Positions 19,633 to 29,460 of a DNA stretch of 64,000 nucleotides are shown here, piece after piece. Below the pieces are notes generated by a model. That model was not told the origin of the DNA. It searched no databases and saw only the letters and a list, made by a program, of their open reading frames with translations. The stretch is from Sva-07 sp963698435 (GTDB lineage: Bacteria; Actinomycetota; Acidimicrobiia; Acidimicrobiales; Ilumatobacteraceae), in assembly GCA_963698435.1 (NCBI GenBank), contig CAVOQV010000020.1:186001-250000 (forward strand). Direction: 5' to 3'. Position 1 is the stretch's first letter, and each line of letters opens with the position of its first letter. The translations under genes and the position numbers were made by a program.

Positions 19633-20415
19633 TCACCGGGCCGCTGCGGCTCGCACCAAAGCGACGAGTTCGTCGAGCGTCCGACCAGGAGCGCCGAGGA
19701 CGCACGGCGCGCCGGCAGCCTCCAGGCGCTCGGCGGTCTCGGCTGCCAACGGTGCGGTGTCGGGATTCGTCGACGACAGGACCACGACATCGACGTCATG
19801 CTCCGAGCAGAACTGGAGCAGTTCGTCCGGCGGCATGTCAGCGCCGAGGTGCTCCACGTGCCAGTTGTCGGCGCGGAGCGTCACCGCAGCCATCGATGTC
19901 GGCAGCGTGTGGTGATCACCGCTCACGGATGCGACGACGACCGTCCCGCGACGGCGACCACGTGGGTTGGGGGCGATCTCGCCGAGGATGCGATCGACGA
20001 TCGCCGACGCGCGGTGTTCGACCCAGATCGTCAGGTCGCCGTCCCGCCACGCCTGACCGATCTGCACGAGCGGCGGGACGATGACCTGCTGCACGACGCC
20101 GATGACCGTCGCCCCTTCACCGAGGAGGGTGCGGACGATCGCCCGGGCGGTGCGTTCATCGCCGCTGACGAGCGCCTCGTGCATGCGCAACGCCGAGGTC
20201 GCCAGGCGTTTCGGCCGTGGAGGCGGCGGGGCGGTCGGCGTCCGACGTCCCGCATCGACCGCTTCGAGGTCGCCGCGGGTGACCCGGTAGCGCCCACCGA
20301 CGAGATCCGCTCTGAGCTTGCCGTTCCGAACCCATCGATACGCGGTCTGGTAGTGGACGCCGAGCTGATCGGCAGCGGTCTGGAGATCGATCAGATCATC
20401 GCCTGCGGTCGGCAC
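19633..20415 (-). CDS. B12-binding transcriptional regulator, CarH/LitR-like
   Basis: This is a 260-aa regulator. Residues about 8-60 are an excisionase/MerR-type winged HTH (LQTAADQLGVHYQTAYRWVR). A four-helix B12-binding cap domain follows at about 75-150, then a Rossmann cobalamin-binding domain. The cap contains W-x9-EH (W at AWRDGDLTIWVEH), the adenosyl-contacting motif of light-sensing CarH proteins. The cobalt-ligand loop is SGDHHTLP: the DxH part is kept, but the usual Gly of DxHxxG is Pro. CarH binds DNA as an AdoCbl tetramer in the dark and dissociates on illumination. It is divergent from whiB, with a perfect palindrome in between, and convergent with the small membrane operon. Confidence 0.85.
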   Translation of the reverse strand: MPTAGDDLIDLQTAADQLGVHYQTAYRWVRNGKLRADLVGGRYRVTRGDLEAVDAGRRTPTAPPPPRPKRLATSALRMHEALVSGDERTARAIVRTLLGEGATVIGVVQQVIVPPLVQIGQAWRDGDLTIWVEHRASAIVDRILGEIAPNPRGRRRGTVVVASVSGDHHTLPTSMAAVTLRADNWHVEHLGADMPPDELLQFCSEHDVDVVVLSSTNPDTAPLAAETAERLEAAGAPCVLGAPGRTLDELVALVRAAAAR

Positions 20416-20457
20416 GGTCGCAGAGACTACCCGCCCGAATCAATTCCGACTGAGTTA

Positions 20458-20471
20458 CACTAATTAGTGCT
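20458..20471. promoter_or_regulatory. Putative regulator operator (palindrome)
   Basis: CACTAATTAGTG at 20458-20469 is a perfect 12-bp palindrome in the AT-rich divergent region between the B12-binding regulator gene and whiB. ACTAATTAGTGCT (20459-20471) recurs with two changes upstream of the small membrane operon at 19147. Autoregulation by the CarH-like protein is inferred. Confidence 0.6.
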
Positions 20472-20531
20472 AATTCTGGTGCCTCGGTGCCGACAGATGG
20501 CATGGAGAGACCACGACACGAAGGAGACAGC

Positions 20532-20609
20532 ATGAACCCCACCCTCCGCCCAGCATCGCCACCGCTCGACTCACCATCGAGCCCGTTGCTCTCGGAGTCG
20601 TGCCGATGA
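20532..20609 (+). CDS. 25-codon leader ORF preceding whiB
   Basis: ATG 20532 is preceded by AAGGAG, the strongest ribosome-site match in this region, with 5-nt spacing. The 25-codon frame is Pro/Ser/Leu-rich (MNPTLRPASPPLDSPSSPLL) and its TGA (20607-20609) overlaps the whiB ATG (20606-20608). It looks like a translated leader coupled to whiB rather than a functional protein, but a regulatory peptide cannot be excluded. Confidence 0.5.
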   Translation: MNPTLRPASPPLDSPSSPLLSESCR

Positions 20610-20926
20610 GCTACGCCGAGATCATCGACGACGAGCTGCCGGCCCGAGTGGACTGGCGCGAGCTCGCGGCGTGCAAGGGCCGGACGACGCTGTTCTTCGG
20701 CAAGAAGGCCGAGCGCCCGCAGGCCCGTGCCCGCCGAGAGGAGAAGGCTGCTCGACTGTGCGCGATGTGCATGGTCCAGAAGCCATGTCAGCAGTTCGCC
20801 CGGGAGAACCGGGAGTACGGCTTCTGGGGCGGCGAGAGCGAAGAGGACCGCTACCTCGCCGGCTACGCCGTGACCGCTGCGATCGGAGTCCGGACGCGCC
20901 TCGCCCGGGAGACCGCGGAGACCTGA
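20606..20926 (+). CDS. whiB: WhiB-family iron-sulfur transcription factor
   Basis: This is a 106-aa Wbl protein. Wbl proteins hold a [4Fe-4S] cluster and bind the principal sigma factor to regulate transcription in response to redox or nitric oxide. The cluster ligands are the Cys in ELAACKGR and the C-x2-C-x5-C motif in CAMCMVQKPC; the conserved turn GFWGG and the basic C-terminal region (VRTRLARE) follow. ATG 20606 has GGAG at 8-nt spacing and overlaps the stop of a short leader ORF; GTG 20600 is a possible alternative. The subclass is not certain. It is divergent from the B12-binding regulator and may share its operator. Confidence 0.93.
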   Translation: MSYAEIIDDELPARVDWRELAACKGRTTLFFGKKAERPQARARREEKAARLCAMCMVQKPCQQFARENREYGFWGGESEEDRYLAGYAVTAAIGVRTRLARETAET

Positions 20927-21013
20927 ACGAACACCCGATTCGCCGCAGTCGCAGACACGCTCCGAGATCGCCGACGGGCCCCGATCGCGTTCGCCGTTAG
21001 CCTCGTGAGGACC

Positions 21014-22687
<1,674 letters not shown>

Positions 22688-22706
22688 CAGCGGGCAGACT
22701 GGCCTG

Positions 22707-23459
22707 ATGCCCTCTCCGGAGACCGACGGACAGCTCGCCACGCGGTTGGCGACGCAGGCGGGGCACCTGCTGCTGGAGTTGCGGGCCAAACTCTTCGCCG
22801 AAGGTGCCTCCACCTGGGACGTGAAGGACGCCGGTGACGCCATCGCCCAGCGGTTCCTGGCCCAGGAGTTCGCGACGCACCGGCCTGACGACGCCGTGCT
22901 GTCGGAGGAGGGCCGCGAGGACCCGCGCCGATTCGGGGCCGACCGCGTGTGGATCGTCGACCCGCTCGACGGCACACGCGAGTTCAGCGAGAAGGGCCGG
23001 ATCGACTGGGCCGTCCACATCGCATTGTGGGACGGGGACCGATTCGGCGCTGCCGCGGTGAGCCTGCCGGCGCTCGATCGCACCTTCACCACCGACGCCC
23101 CGACCCCGATGCCGCCGTTCGACCGCGAACGACCGATTCTCGTCACGTCGCGGAACCGAGCCCCGTACGCCGCCGTGCTCGTCGCCGAGGGCCTCGACTG
23201 CGACGCCGTCCGACTCGGTTCAGCCGGCGCCAAGGCGATGTCGGTGGTCATGGGCGAGACCGACATCTACGTGCACGACGGTGGCATGTACCAGTGGGAC
23301 TCTGCCGCTCCTGCCGGTGTGGCGCTCGCCTCGGGCTTCCACGTCAGCCGCCTCGACGGCTCGCCGATCGTCTACAACGACCGCGACCCGTGGCTCCCCG
23401 ACTTCATCGTGTGCCGGCCCGAACTGGCCGAGCCCGTCCTGAAGGCGATGTGGGGTTGA
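22707..23459 (+). CDS. Inositol-monophosphatase family, CysQ-like phosphatase
   Basis: This is a 250-aa metal-dependent phosphatase. The metal-binding motifs are intact: SEEGRED, WIVDPLDGTREF near residue 92, and the C-terminal MYQWDSAAPAGV. The combination of a GTREFSEKGR-type segment with short length fits actinobacterial CysQ, which dephosphorylates 3'-phosphoadenosine 5'-phosphate and inositol phosphates. Sulfur-assimilation neighbours are absent, so the exact substrate is inferred. It starts 20 bp after ettA and ends next to the enoyl-CoA hydratase gene, so the three may be co-transcribed. Confidence 0.85.
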   Translation: MPSPETDGQLATRLATQAGHLLLELRAKLFAEGASTWDVKDAGDAIAQRFLAQEFATHRPDDAVLSEEGREDPRRFGADRVWIVDPLDGTREFSEKGRIDWAVHIALWDGDRFGAAAVSLPALDRTFTTDAPTPMPPFDRERPILVTSRNRAPYAAVLVAEGLDCDAVRLGSAGAKAMSVVMGETDIYVHDGGMYQWDSAAPAGVALASGFHVSRLDGSPIVYNDRDPWLPDFIVCRPELAEPVLKAMWG

Positions 23460-23503
23460 GCGCCGACGACGATACCGCGCAGTCGCCGACGGGCAGCGAT
23501 CTC

Positions 23504-24308
23504 ATGGCGGTCCGCTGGGAGCTCGCGGACCGGGTCGCCACGGTCTGGCTGCACCGACCCCACCGCCACAACGCCTGGACCGGCACCATGCACACCGAGT
23601 ACCGCCAGGTGATGGCCGAACTCGAACACCGAAGCGATGTGCGCGCCGTCGTCGTCACCGGTACGCCACCGGCGTTCTGCGTCGGCGGTGACTCGAAGGC
23701 ACTGGAGGGCCACGTCGACCGAGGCGGCTACGACAGTGGTCTCCCCGGCGAACCTGCCGCCGCCGGGTGGCGGTGAGCGCCTCGACGCCGACTTCGTCTG
23801 GCAGCTGGGATATCGGCTGCCGATCATCGCCGCCGTCAACGGTGCGTGCGCCGGTGTCGGTCTGGCACTCGCACTGTGGTGCGACCTCCGTTTCGTGACC
23901 GCTGACGCCAAGTTGACCACCGCTGCGGCGAAGCTCGGACTGCCCGCCGAGTACGGAATGAGTTGGATCCTGCCCCGCCTGGTCGGTGTCGCACGGGCGA
24001 ACGATCTGCTGCTGTCGAGCCGGGTGGTCACCGGCGCCGAAACCGCCGACTGGGGGCTGTGGAACGGCGTCGAACCCGACGGCGATGGCACCCTCGCCGC
24101 GGCGCAGAGCTACGCCAGGTTGCTCGCCTCCACGACCGGGCCGAACGCCGTGACCACCACGAAGCGCCAGCTCACCGCCGACCTCCTCCGCCTCGACCCG
24201 GCGGGCTCCATCGCCGACTCGCTGCGCCTCCTGGACCAGGCGATGGGCACCGCCGAGTACCGAGAGGGCGTCAGCGCCCTCATCGAGAAGCGTCCACCCC
24301 GCTTCTGA
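23504..24308 (+). CDS. Enoyl-CoA hydratase/isomerase family protein (one-base frameshift)
   Basis: This is a crotonase-fold protein in two frames. The first part, from ATG 23504, carries the conserved N-terminal strand (WLHRPHRHNAWTGTMH) and an oxyanion-hole region (FCVGGDSKALEGH). After about 23765 the continuation is in the +1 frame and carries IIAAVNGACAGVGLALALWCD, the second oxyanion Gly region. Removing one G from the GGG at 23765-23767 rejoins them into a 267-aa protein of normal family length. The end carries a typical EKRPPRF tail. The reaction is likely hydration or isomerisation of an acyl-CoA thioester; the substrate is unknown. A GTG/TTG start overlapping the CysQ stop is also possible. 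Confidence 0.8.
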
Positions 24309-24321
24309 CTCCGGCCCGATT

Positions 24322-24443
24322 GCACGTCCCCAGCGATGAGCGAAACCACCACATACGCGCCGCCCGCTCATCGCTGACCAGCGCACGTCCCCAGCGATGA
24401 GCGAAACCACCACATACGCGCCGCCCGCTCATCGCTGACCAGC
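24322..24443 (+). repeat. Paired hairpin repeat, locus 2: identical 61-bp tandem duplication
   Basis: Two 61-bp direct repeats (24322-24382 and 24383-24443) appear identical in sequence. Each contains a palindrome (24332-24375 and 24393-24436) with perfect 11-bp arms, AGCGATGAGCG and CGCTCATCGCT, around an AAACCACCACATACG core. They lie between convergent genes (enoyl-CoA hydratase and CoA-transferase). This is the same element as at 4185 and 46213, but here the pair has been homogenised or recently duplicated. Confidence 0.93.
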
Positions 24444-24448
24444 GCAGG

Positions 24449-25646
24449 TCAGGGCACCTCGCGGAGCTCGTCGAGGATCTCGGCGGTGTGCTCGCCGAGC
24501 GTCGGCACCAGACCGGCCCGGATTGCATGACCGTCGAAGTCGACAGGCGTCGCAACGGCGCGGAACGGCGCGTCGCCGTTCCGGGGTGCCATCTCGACGA
24601 AACCCGGCTGCGCCTGGGGATCGGCGATCACGTCGACGATCGACTGCACCGGCGCCCACCACACGTCGTGCGCGTCGAACCGCTCGGCCCACTCGCTGAG
24701 CGCTCGAGTTGCGAACGCAGCGTCGAACTCGGCAATCAGCTCGGCGGCGTGGGTCATGCGGGCCGTTGCGTCGACGAATCGTGGGTCATCAGCGAGGTCG
24801 AATCGTTCGAGAGCCGCCAACACCTGCGGCCAGTGGCGGTCGGCTTCGAGGCAGATCAACCAGAACACCCGGTCGTCTCCCGAACGGTAACTGTTGATCA
24901 GCGGGGCCCGATTGCGGTCACGTGGCTTGGTGGACTCTCGCCGATCGAAGCGCAGCTGGATACCGAAATCCCACGCGATCGAGTACATGCCCGTTCGGAG
25001 CAGGCTCGTCGACACCAGTCCCCCACGACCCGTGCGCTCGCGTTCGAAGAGCTTCGCCATCACACCGGCGACGAGGGTCATCCCCGTCTGGTGGTCGCCC
25101 ATGCCCGAGCGCAGTGCCGGCGGCATCTCCCCGGGCGGCACCATCGTGTGGGCCAGCCCCGATCGCGCCCAGAACGCTCCGATGTCGTAGCCCGCGCGGT
25201 CACGGTCGTCGCCCTCGAGGCCGTATCCCGAAATCGCCCCGTACACAAGACGGGGATGCCGGGCGCACACCCGATCGGGTCCGAGTTCCAGGCGCTCCAG
25301 CGCCCCGGGCCGCATGTTCGTGACCAGGACGTCTGCGGTCGACAACAGCCGATCGAACACCGCATGGTCGTCGAAGTCGCGGCAGGTCGAGCACGACCGA
25401 TCGCTTCCCGCGGTTGTCCACTTCGAACGGCGGCACCGGCAACGAGCCATCGAGACCGACCGACCCGAACACGGCCCGCTGAGGGTCGCCGCCCGCCGGT
25501 TCGACCTTGATCACGTCGGCGCCCCAGTCCGCCATGATCCCGCCGGCCGCAGGACCCGCCACCCACGCCCCGAGTTCGACGACGCGCACGCCGGCGAGCG
25601 GCCCGCCGCCGGGAGATGCGGAGGCCGACCGCGGTGACTCACCCAT
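24449..25646 (-). CDS. Family III CoA-transferase (CaiB/BaiF type; one-base frameshift)
   Basis: This is a formyl-CoA transferase-like enzyme that moves CoA between carboxylic acids. The N-terminal 88 or so codons (ATG 25646; PLAGVRVVELGAWVAGPAAG, GADVIKVEP, then NRGKRSVVLDL) are in one frame. The rest (RDFDDHAVFDRLLSTADVLV, then SGYGLEGDDRDRAGYD, the catalytic Asp region) is in another. One extra base near 25380-25383 separates them; removing it gives a 398-aa protein of normal length. The start overlaps the stop of the VOC gene (ATGA), so these two form an operon. The substrate is unknown. A second CoA-thioester gene, the hydratase, is convergent across the hairpin pair. Confidence 0.82.
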
Positions 25647-26110
25647 CAGCCGAGCGCCTCGACCACGTCCGGCGGCGCCTGCACCAGCTCGATCAGCACC
25701 CCTTCGCCGCTGCGTGGCGTGTCGTCGTTGCCCTTCGGGTGGATGAAACACACGTCGTGACCGGCGGCACCCTTGCGGATACCTCCTGGAGTGAAACGCA
25801 CCCCCTGCTCGGTCAACCACTCGACGCACGCCGCCAGATCGTCGATCCACACCCCCAGATGGTTGAGCGTCGGCACGTGCACCTTCGGTGACCGATCGGG
25901 ATCGAGCGGCTGCATCAGATCGATCTCGACGGCGTGTGGACCATCGCCGAGGCGCAGGATGTCCTCGTCGACGTTCTCCGACTCGCTCACGTAGTCGCCC
26001 ACCTTGTCGACGCCGAGCAAGCCGGTCCAGAGTCCGGTGAGGGCTCCCTTGTCGAGGCCACCGATGGCGATCTGTTGAAGCCCGAGAACGCGAAAAGGTC
26101 GTGCAGTCAT
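25646..26110 (-). CDS. VOC-family (glyoxalase/epimerase-like) protein
   Basis: This is a 154-aa vicinal-oxygen-chelate fold protein with two beta-alpha-beta-beta-beta modules. It has the spacing of methylmalonyl-CoA epimerase and glyoxalase-type proteins (LNHLGVWIDDLAACVEWL in the second module, GVLIELVQ at the C-terminal metal-ligand Glu). The N-terminal ligand position is Gln in LGLQQIAIGG, so metal use is uncertain. ATG 26110 (MTARPFRVLGL) is preferred over an upstream ATG at 26158. Translational coupling to the CoA-transferase suggests work on a CoA ester, possibly isomerisation. That is inference. Confidence 0.78.
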   Translation of the reverse strand: MTARPFRVLGLQQIAIGGLDKGALTGLWTGLLGVDKVGDYVSESENVDEDILRLGDGPHAVEIDLMQPLDPDRSPKVHVPTLNHLGVWIDDLAACVEWLTEQGVRFTPGGIRKGAAGHDVCFIHPKGNDDTPRSGEGVLIELVQAPPDVVEALG

Positions 26111-26164
26111 GACGCGATGTTGCCTCGCGGCGACGAATCTCCGAGAATCCGGCATCATGGCGGG

Positions 26165-27800
26165 GTGACGATCTCACCAGCGGACACCGACCGCCCCTCG
26201 GACCTCGCTTGGGGATCGTTCACCGACGAGGCCCCGTGGGAGCTCGACCGCGACGACATCCGCTGGTCGCACCTGGCCGCCAGGCTGCGCCGCCAAGCAC
26301 AAGCCGAAGTGCCGGCGCTCACCAAACCGTCGAAGCTGCCACCCGGCTCGCGGGTGCTCACCGTGGTCGGCCATCTCGGCACGGCGATCGCTCCATGGAT
26401 GCTGAAGAAGCGCCGCAAGAAGTTCTCCACCCCGGAAGCCAGCCGAGCGGACGTCTCCCGCCGCCTCCGCCTGGCTGCCGAAGCGCTCGGCCCCACCTAC
26501 ATCAAGCTCGGCCAGATCATCTCCTCCGGCGAGGGCCTCTTCCCCGCCGAGCTGGTCAGCGAGTTCAAGAAGTGCCGCGACCAGGTTCCTGCCGAACCGT
26601 TCGACGAGGTACGCCTCACGGTCGAACAGGATCTCGGCGCCCGGCTCGAGGACATGTTCTCGTGGTTCGACGAGACACCGCTCGCCGCAGCCTCGATCGC
26701 TCAGGTGCACGCTGCGACGCTGCACACCGGCGAGAACGTGGTCGTCAAGGTGCAGCGCACCACCGTCGCCCGCCTCGTCCGCAAGGACCTACGGGTGATG
26801 TCGTGGCTCGCGCCGTACCTCGTCGGCCGGATTCCCGTGGCGGCCCTCGCCAACCCGCCGGCGCTGGTGGAACTGTTCGCCGAGACGATCGTGGAAGAGC
26901 TCGACTTCCGGATGGAAGCGGCGAACATGCTCGACGTCGCCGCGATGCTCCACGATCTCGATCAACACCAGTACATCGTCCCCCGACCGCACCCCCGGCT
27001 GGTCACGAAGCGGGTGCTCGTCATGGAGCGGGTGTACGGATTCAACTTCGACGACGTCGTCGGGATGCAAGATGCCGGCATCGACACCGAAGAAGTGGTT
27101 CGTACCGCGATGATCGCCTTCATGGAGGGGGCGATCGTCGAGGGGATCTTCCACGGCGACCTCCACGGCGGCAACCTGTTCGTGCTGGCCGACGGCCGCA
27201 CGGCCCTGCTCGACTACGGGATCGTCGGCCGCCTCAGCGGCGCGCGCCGGAATGCGTTCCTCCGCCTGATGCTCGGCGCGACCACCAACGACGTGCGCGG
27301 CCAGATGGCGGCACTCCGCGACCTCGGTGCGCTCCCGATGGACACCGACCTGGATGCGGTCATCAAGGATCTGCGCCTCGAGGACGAGGTCATCGACCCG
27401 ACCACGCTCACCGGCGAGGAGATGGTGCAGGAGGTGCAGCGGGTCGTCAAGGCGCTGCTCGGCTACGGAGCGAAGCTCCCCAAGGAACTCATGCTCTACG
27501 TGAAGAACATGGTGTTCCTCGACGGCGCCATCGCTCGCCTCGCGCCCGAACTCGACCTGCTCGGTGAAGTCGCCAACATCTCGATGCTGTTCGCCCAGAA
27601 GCACGGCGAACGTCTCGGGCGCGAGCTCGGGGTCGACCCCAACGCAGTCGAGTTCGACATGGACGGGGTGAAGGCGTCGATGGGTCTCGACCCCACCGTG
27701 AACCGGGTGACCTACCGCGAGCTGCAGGAACGGCGCGAACTGATCCAGAGACGCATGCCGCGAACACGTCGAGTCCGAGCGTCCGAAGCTCAAGAAGTAG
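26165..27800 (+). CDS. ubiB: AarF/UbiB-type atypical kinase (frameshift near 3' end)
   Basis: This is an ABC1/ADCK-family kinase-like ATPase starting at GTG 26165. The family motifs are all visible: KLGQIISS, the Ala-rich loop AAASIAQVHAA, the Lys in VVVKVQR, ExD in EELDFRMEA, the catalytic HGDLHGGNLF and LLDYGIVGRL (DYG for DFG). UbiB proteins support ubiquinone or menaquinone-type lipid metabolism, though their exact role is debated. As given, the frame runs on into nucS. However, from about 27755 its third-position GC collapses, while the +1 frame (REHVESERPKLKK, stop TAG 27798-27800) keeps it. Removing one C near 27757 gives a normal 544-aa protein ending there. Confidence 0.85.
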
Positions 27801-27811
27801 CGTCGCCGACC

Positions 27812-28471
27812 GTGCGCCTGGTGATCGCCCGCTGCTCCGTCGACTACGCCGGTCGACTCGACGCCCACCTCCCCGAAGCGACCCGGCTGATCATGGTCAA
27901 GGCGGACGGCTGCGTCGCGATCCACGCCGACGGCGGCGCGTACAAGCCGTTGAACTGGATGAATGCTCCGAACACGCTCGTCGACAACGGCGACCACTGG
28001 CTGGTGACCAATCCCAAGCAGGAGATGCTCACGATCACCCTGCACGAGGTGCTCAGCGACGTCTCTGCAGAGCTCGGTGAGGATCCAGGCCTGCAGAAGG
28101 ACGGCGTCGAAGCCCACCTACAGGAGCTGCTGGCAGCCAGCCCGCAGGCGATCGAAGAGGGACTCACCCTGGTTCGGCGTGAATACCCGACCGCGATCGG
28201 CCCGATCGATCTCGTGTGCCGGGACCAGTCGAACACGGTGGTCGCCGTCGAGGTGAAGCGGCGCGGTGAGATCGACGGCGTCGAGCAACTCGCCCGCTAC
28301 ATCGAGCGCCTGCAGCTCGACTCGTCGCTCGGCGACATCCGCGGCGTCTTCGTTGCGCAGGTCGTCAAGCCACAGGCAAAGGTGCTCGCCGAGGCCCGAG
28401 GATTCCGCTGGGTCGAGGTCGACTACGACACGCTTCGCGGCATGCAGCCCGACGATCTGCGCCTCTTCTGA
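27812..28471 (+). CDS. nucS: Mismatch-specific endonuclease NucS/EndoMS
   Basis: This is a 219-aa homodimeric endonuclease that cuts both strands at mismatches and provides mismatch repair in actinobacteria lacking MutS/MutL. From GTG 27812, the N-terminal DNA-binding domain (VRLVIARCSVDYAGRL, then AYKPLNWMNAPN) is followed by the RecB-like nuclease core with GPIDLVCRD and VAVEVKRRGEIDG (the D and ExK of the active site). The last residues, LRLF, match the C-terminal clamp-binding tail of the family. It begins 11 bp after the restored ubiB stop. The apparent single ORF covering both proteins is best explained by a frameshift in ubiB. Confidence 0.93.
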   Translation: MRLVIARCSVDYAGRLDAHLPEATRLIMVKADGCVAIHADGGAYKPLNWMNAPNTLVDNGDHWLVTNPKQEMLTITLHEVLSDVSAELGEDPGLQKDGVEAHLQELLAASPQAIEEGLTLVRREYPTAIGPIDLVCRDQSNTVVAVEVKRRGEIDGVEQLARYIERLQLDSSLGDIRGVFVAQVVKPQAKVLAEARGFRWVEVDYDTLRGMQPDDLRLF

Positions 28472-28506
28472 ACGTAACGTTCGGTGTCAGACACCAAACG
28501 TTGCGT
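28472..28506. terminator. Bidirectional hairpin between convergent nucS and lipoprotein genes
   Basis: This is a 35-nt odd palindrome with 17-nt arms around one A: ACGTAACGTTCGGTGTC and GACACCAAACGTTGCGT, with one mismatch and one wobble. It begins one base after the nucS stop and ends 4 nt before the lipoprotein stop. It is the same length as, and about 83% identical to, the element at 32173. A rho-independent terminator for both strands is likely, although no U-tract follows. Confidence 0.75.
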
Positions 28507-28509
28507 TGG

Positions 28510-29364
28510 TCAGCATGCCGTGCCGGGGAGGATCGGCTTGGCGAAGACCTGGTAGGTCACTCCCGCATCGCTGAACAGGGTCAGTTGGTTGGCTGCGGTC
28601 AGTACGTCGCCGACCTCGTCGGCGGACACCACAGTGCAGGTCGTTGCGTCGGCGAGGCGAACGCCGACGTCCCCAGGCCACTCGACCACCGACGGCTCGA
28701 TGCCGTCCGTGCCGTACGCCGAGAGGTCATCGACCACCAAGGCCTCGATGCCGTAGTCGGTCGGATCGAAGACGGTCTGCTCGCCGAGTTCGCCCGTGCC
28801 GACGAGACCGGCGAGATCGTTCAACTGGGCGATGAAGTCGGCGAGCGCCTGGCGTTGCGGAGTCGTCTCCTGGCTGCTCTCCCCCGGGATGGCGAGGCCG
28901 AGCGCGTACGCCTCGTGGACGTACGTCTCGCCGTTCACGACGATCGTCACCCGAGCCGTGGAGGCATCCGCGATGTTCGTCGGCTGCTCGTAGTCGACCT
29001 GCTGGAACAGCCCCGCGTCGTCCGCCGCAGCAAGGATCGCCTGGACGCCGTCCTCGGTGATCGACTGGACCTGTACCGCGGGCAGCAGCGGCCCCGGGTA
29101 GATCTCGATCTGAGCGCCGGGACCGAAGACCCGTCCATCGCCCGAAACGAGAACATTCGGCGTCTGCTGGAATGCGAACTCACGTGGCATGAATCCTCCG
29201 ACCTCCGCGTACTCGACGACGACTTCGTCGGCCCCGGTCGGGTGCTGGTATCCGTCGGCGACGGGCGGCAGCGAGTCGTCGGCAGCCGGAGCGTCCGAGT
29301 CACTCCCGCAGGCGGCGAGCCCGAGTGCCACCACGAGCAGGGCAGGAACGATGCGCTTCTTCAT
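28510..29364 (-). CDS. Predicted lipoprotein of unknown function
   Basis: This is a 284-aa exported protein: a basic N-terminus MKKR, a hydrophobic core and a lipobox LAAC (Cys at about residue 19), followed by an acidic Ser/Asp-rich spacer. The mature part contains alternating beta-strand-like segments and a C-terminal Cys pair (TTC...GTAC), which may form a disulfide. No catalytic motif is recognised. It would be anchored on the outer face of the membrane. It is divergent from mscR by about 96 bp. Confidence 0.8.
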   Translation of the reverse strand: MKKRIVPALLVVALGLAACGSDSDAPAADDSLPPVADGYQHPTGADEVVVEYAEVGGFMPREFAFQQTPNVLVSGDGRVFGPGAQIEIYPGPLLPAVQVQSITEDGVQAILAAADDAGLFQQVDYEQPTNIADASTARVTIVVNGETYVHEAYALGLAIPGESSQETTPQRQALADFIAQLNDLAGLVGTGELGEQTVFDPTDYGIEALVVDDLSAYGTDGIEPSVVEWPGDVGVRLADATTCTVVSADEVGDVLTAANQLTLFSDAGVTYQVFAKPILPGTAC

Positions 29365-29460
29365 GGACGTTCGACGCTTCCCACATCAGGTTGGTTCCAC
29401 ACGACATCCACGACGAGCCAGGCACATTGTGGACATCCGCGAACCGCTACGTTCGGAGAC

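Noticed and set aside
24322..24443. CRISPR-like array because of repeated palindromes
   Set aside because: There are only two units, the whole 61-bp period is repeated with no unique spacer, and no cas genes are present in the window.
25934..28471. A real 845-aa UbiB-NucS fusion
   Set aside because: Third-position GC and a conserved-looking C-terminus in the +1 frame favour two separate genes with a one-base sequencing slip.
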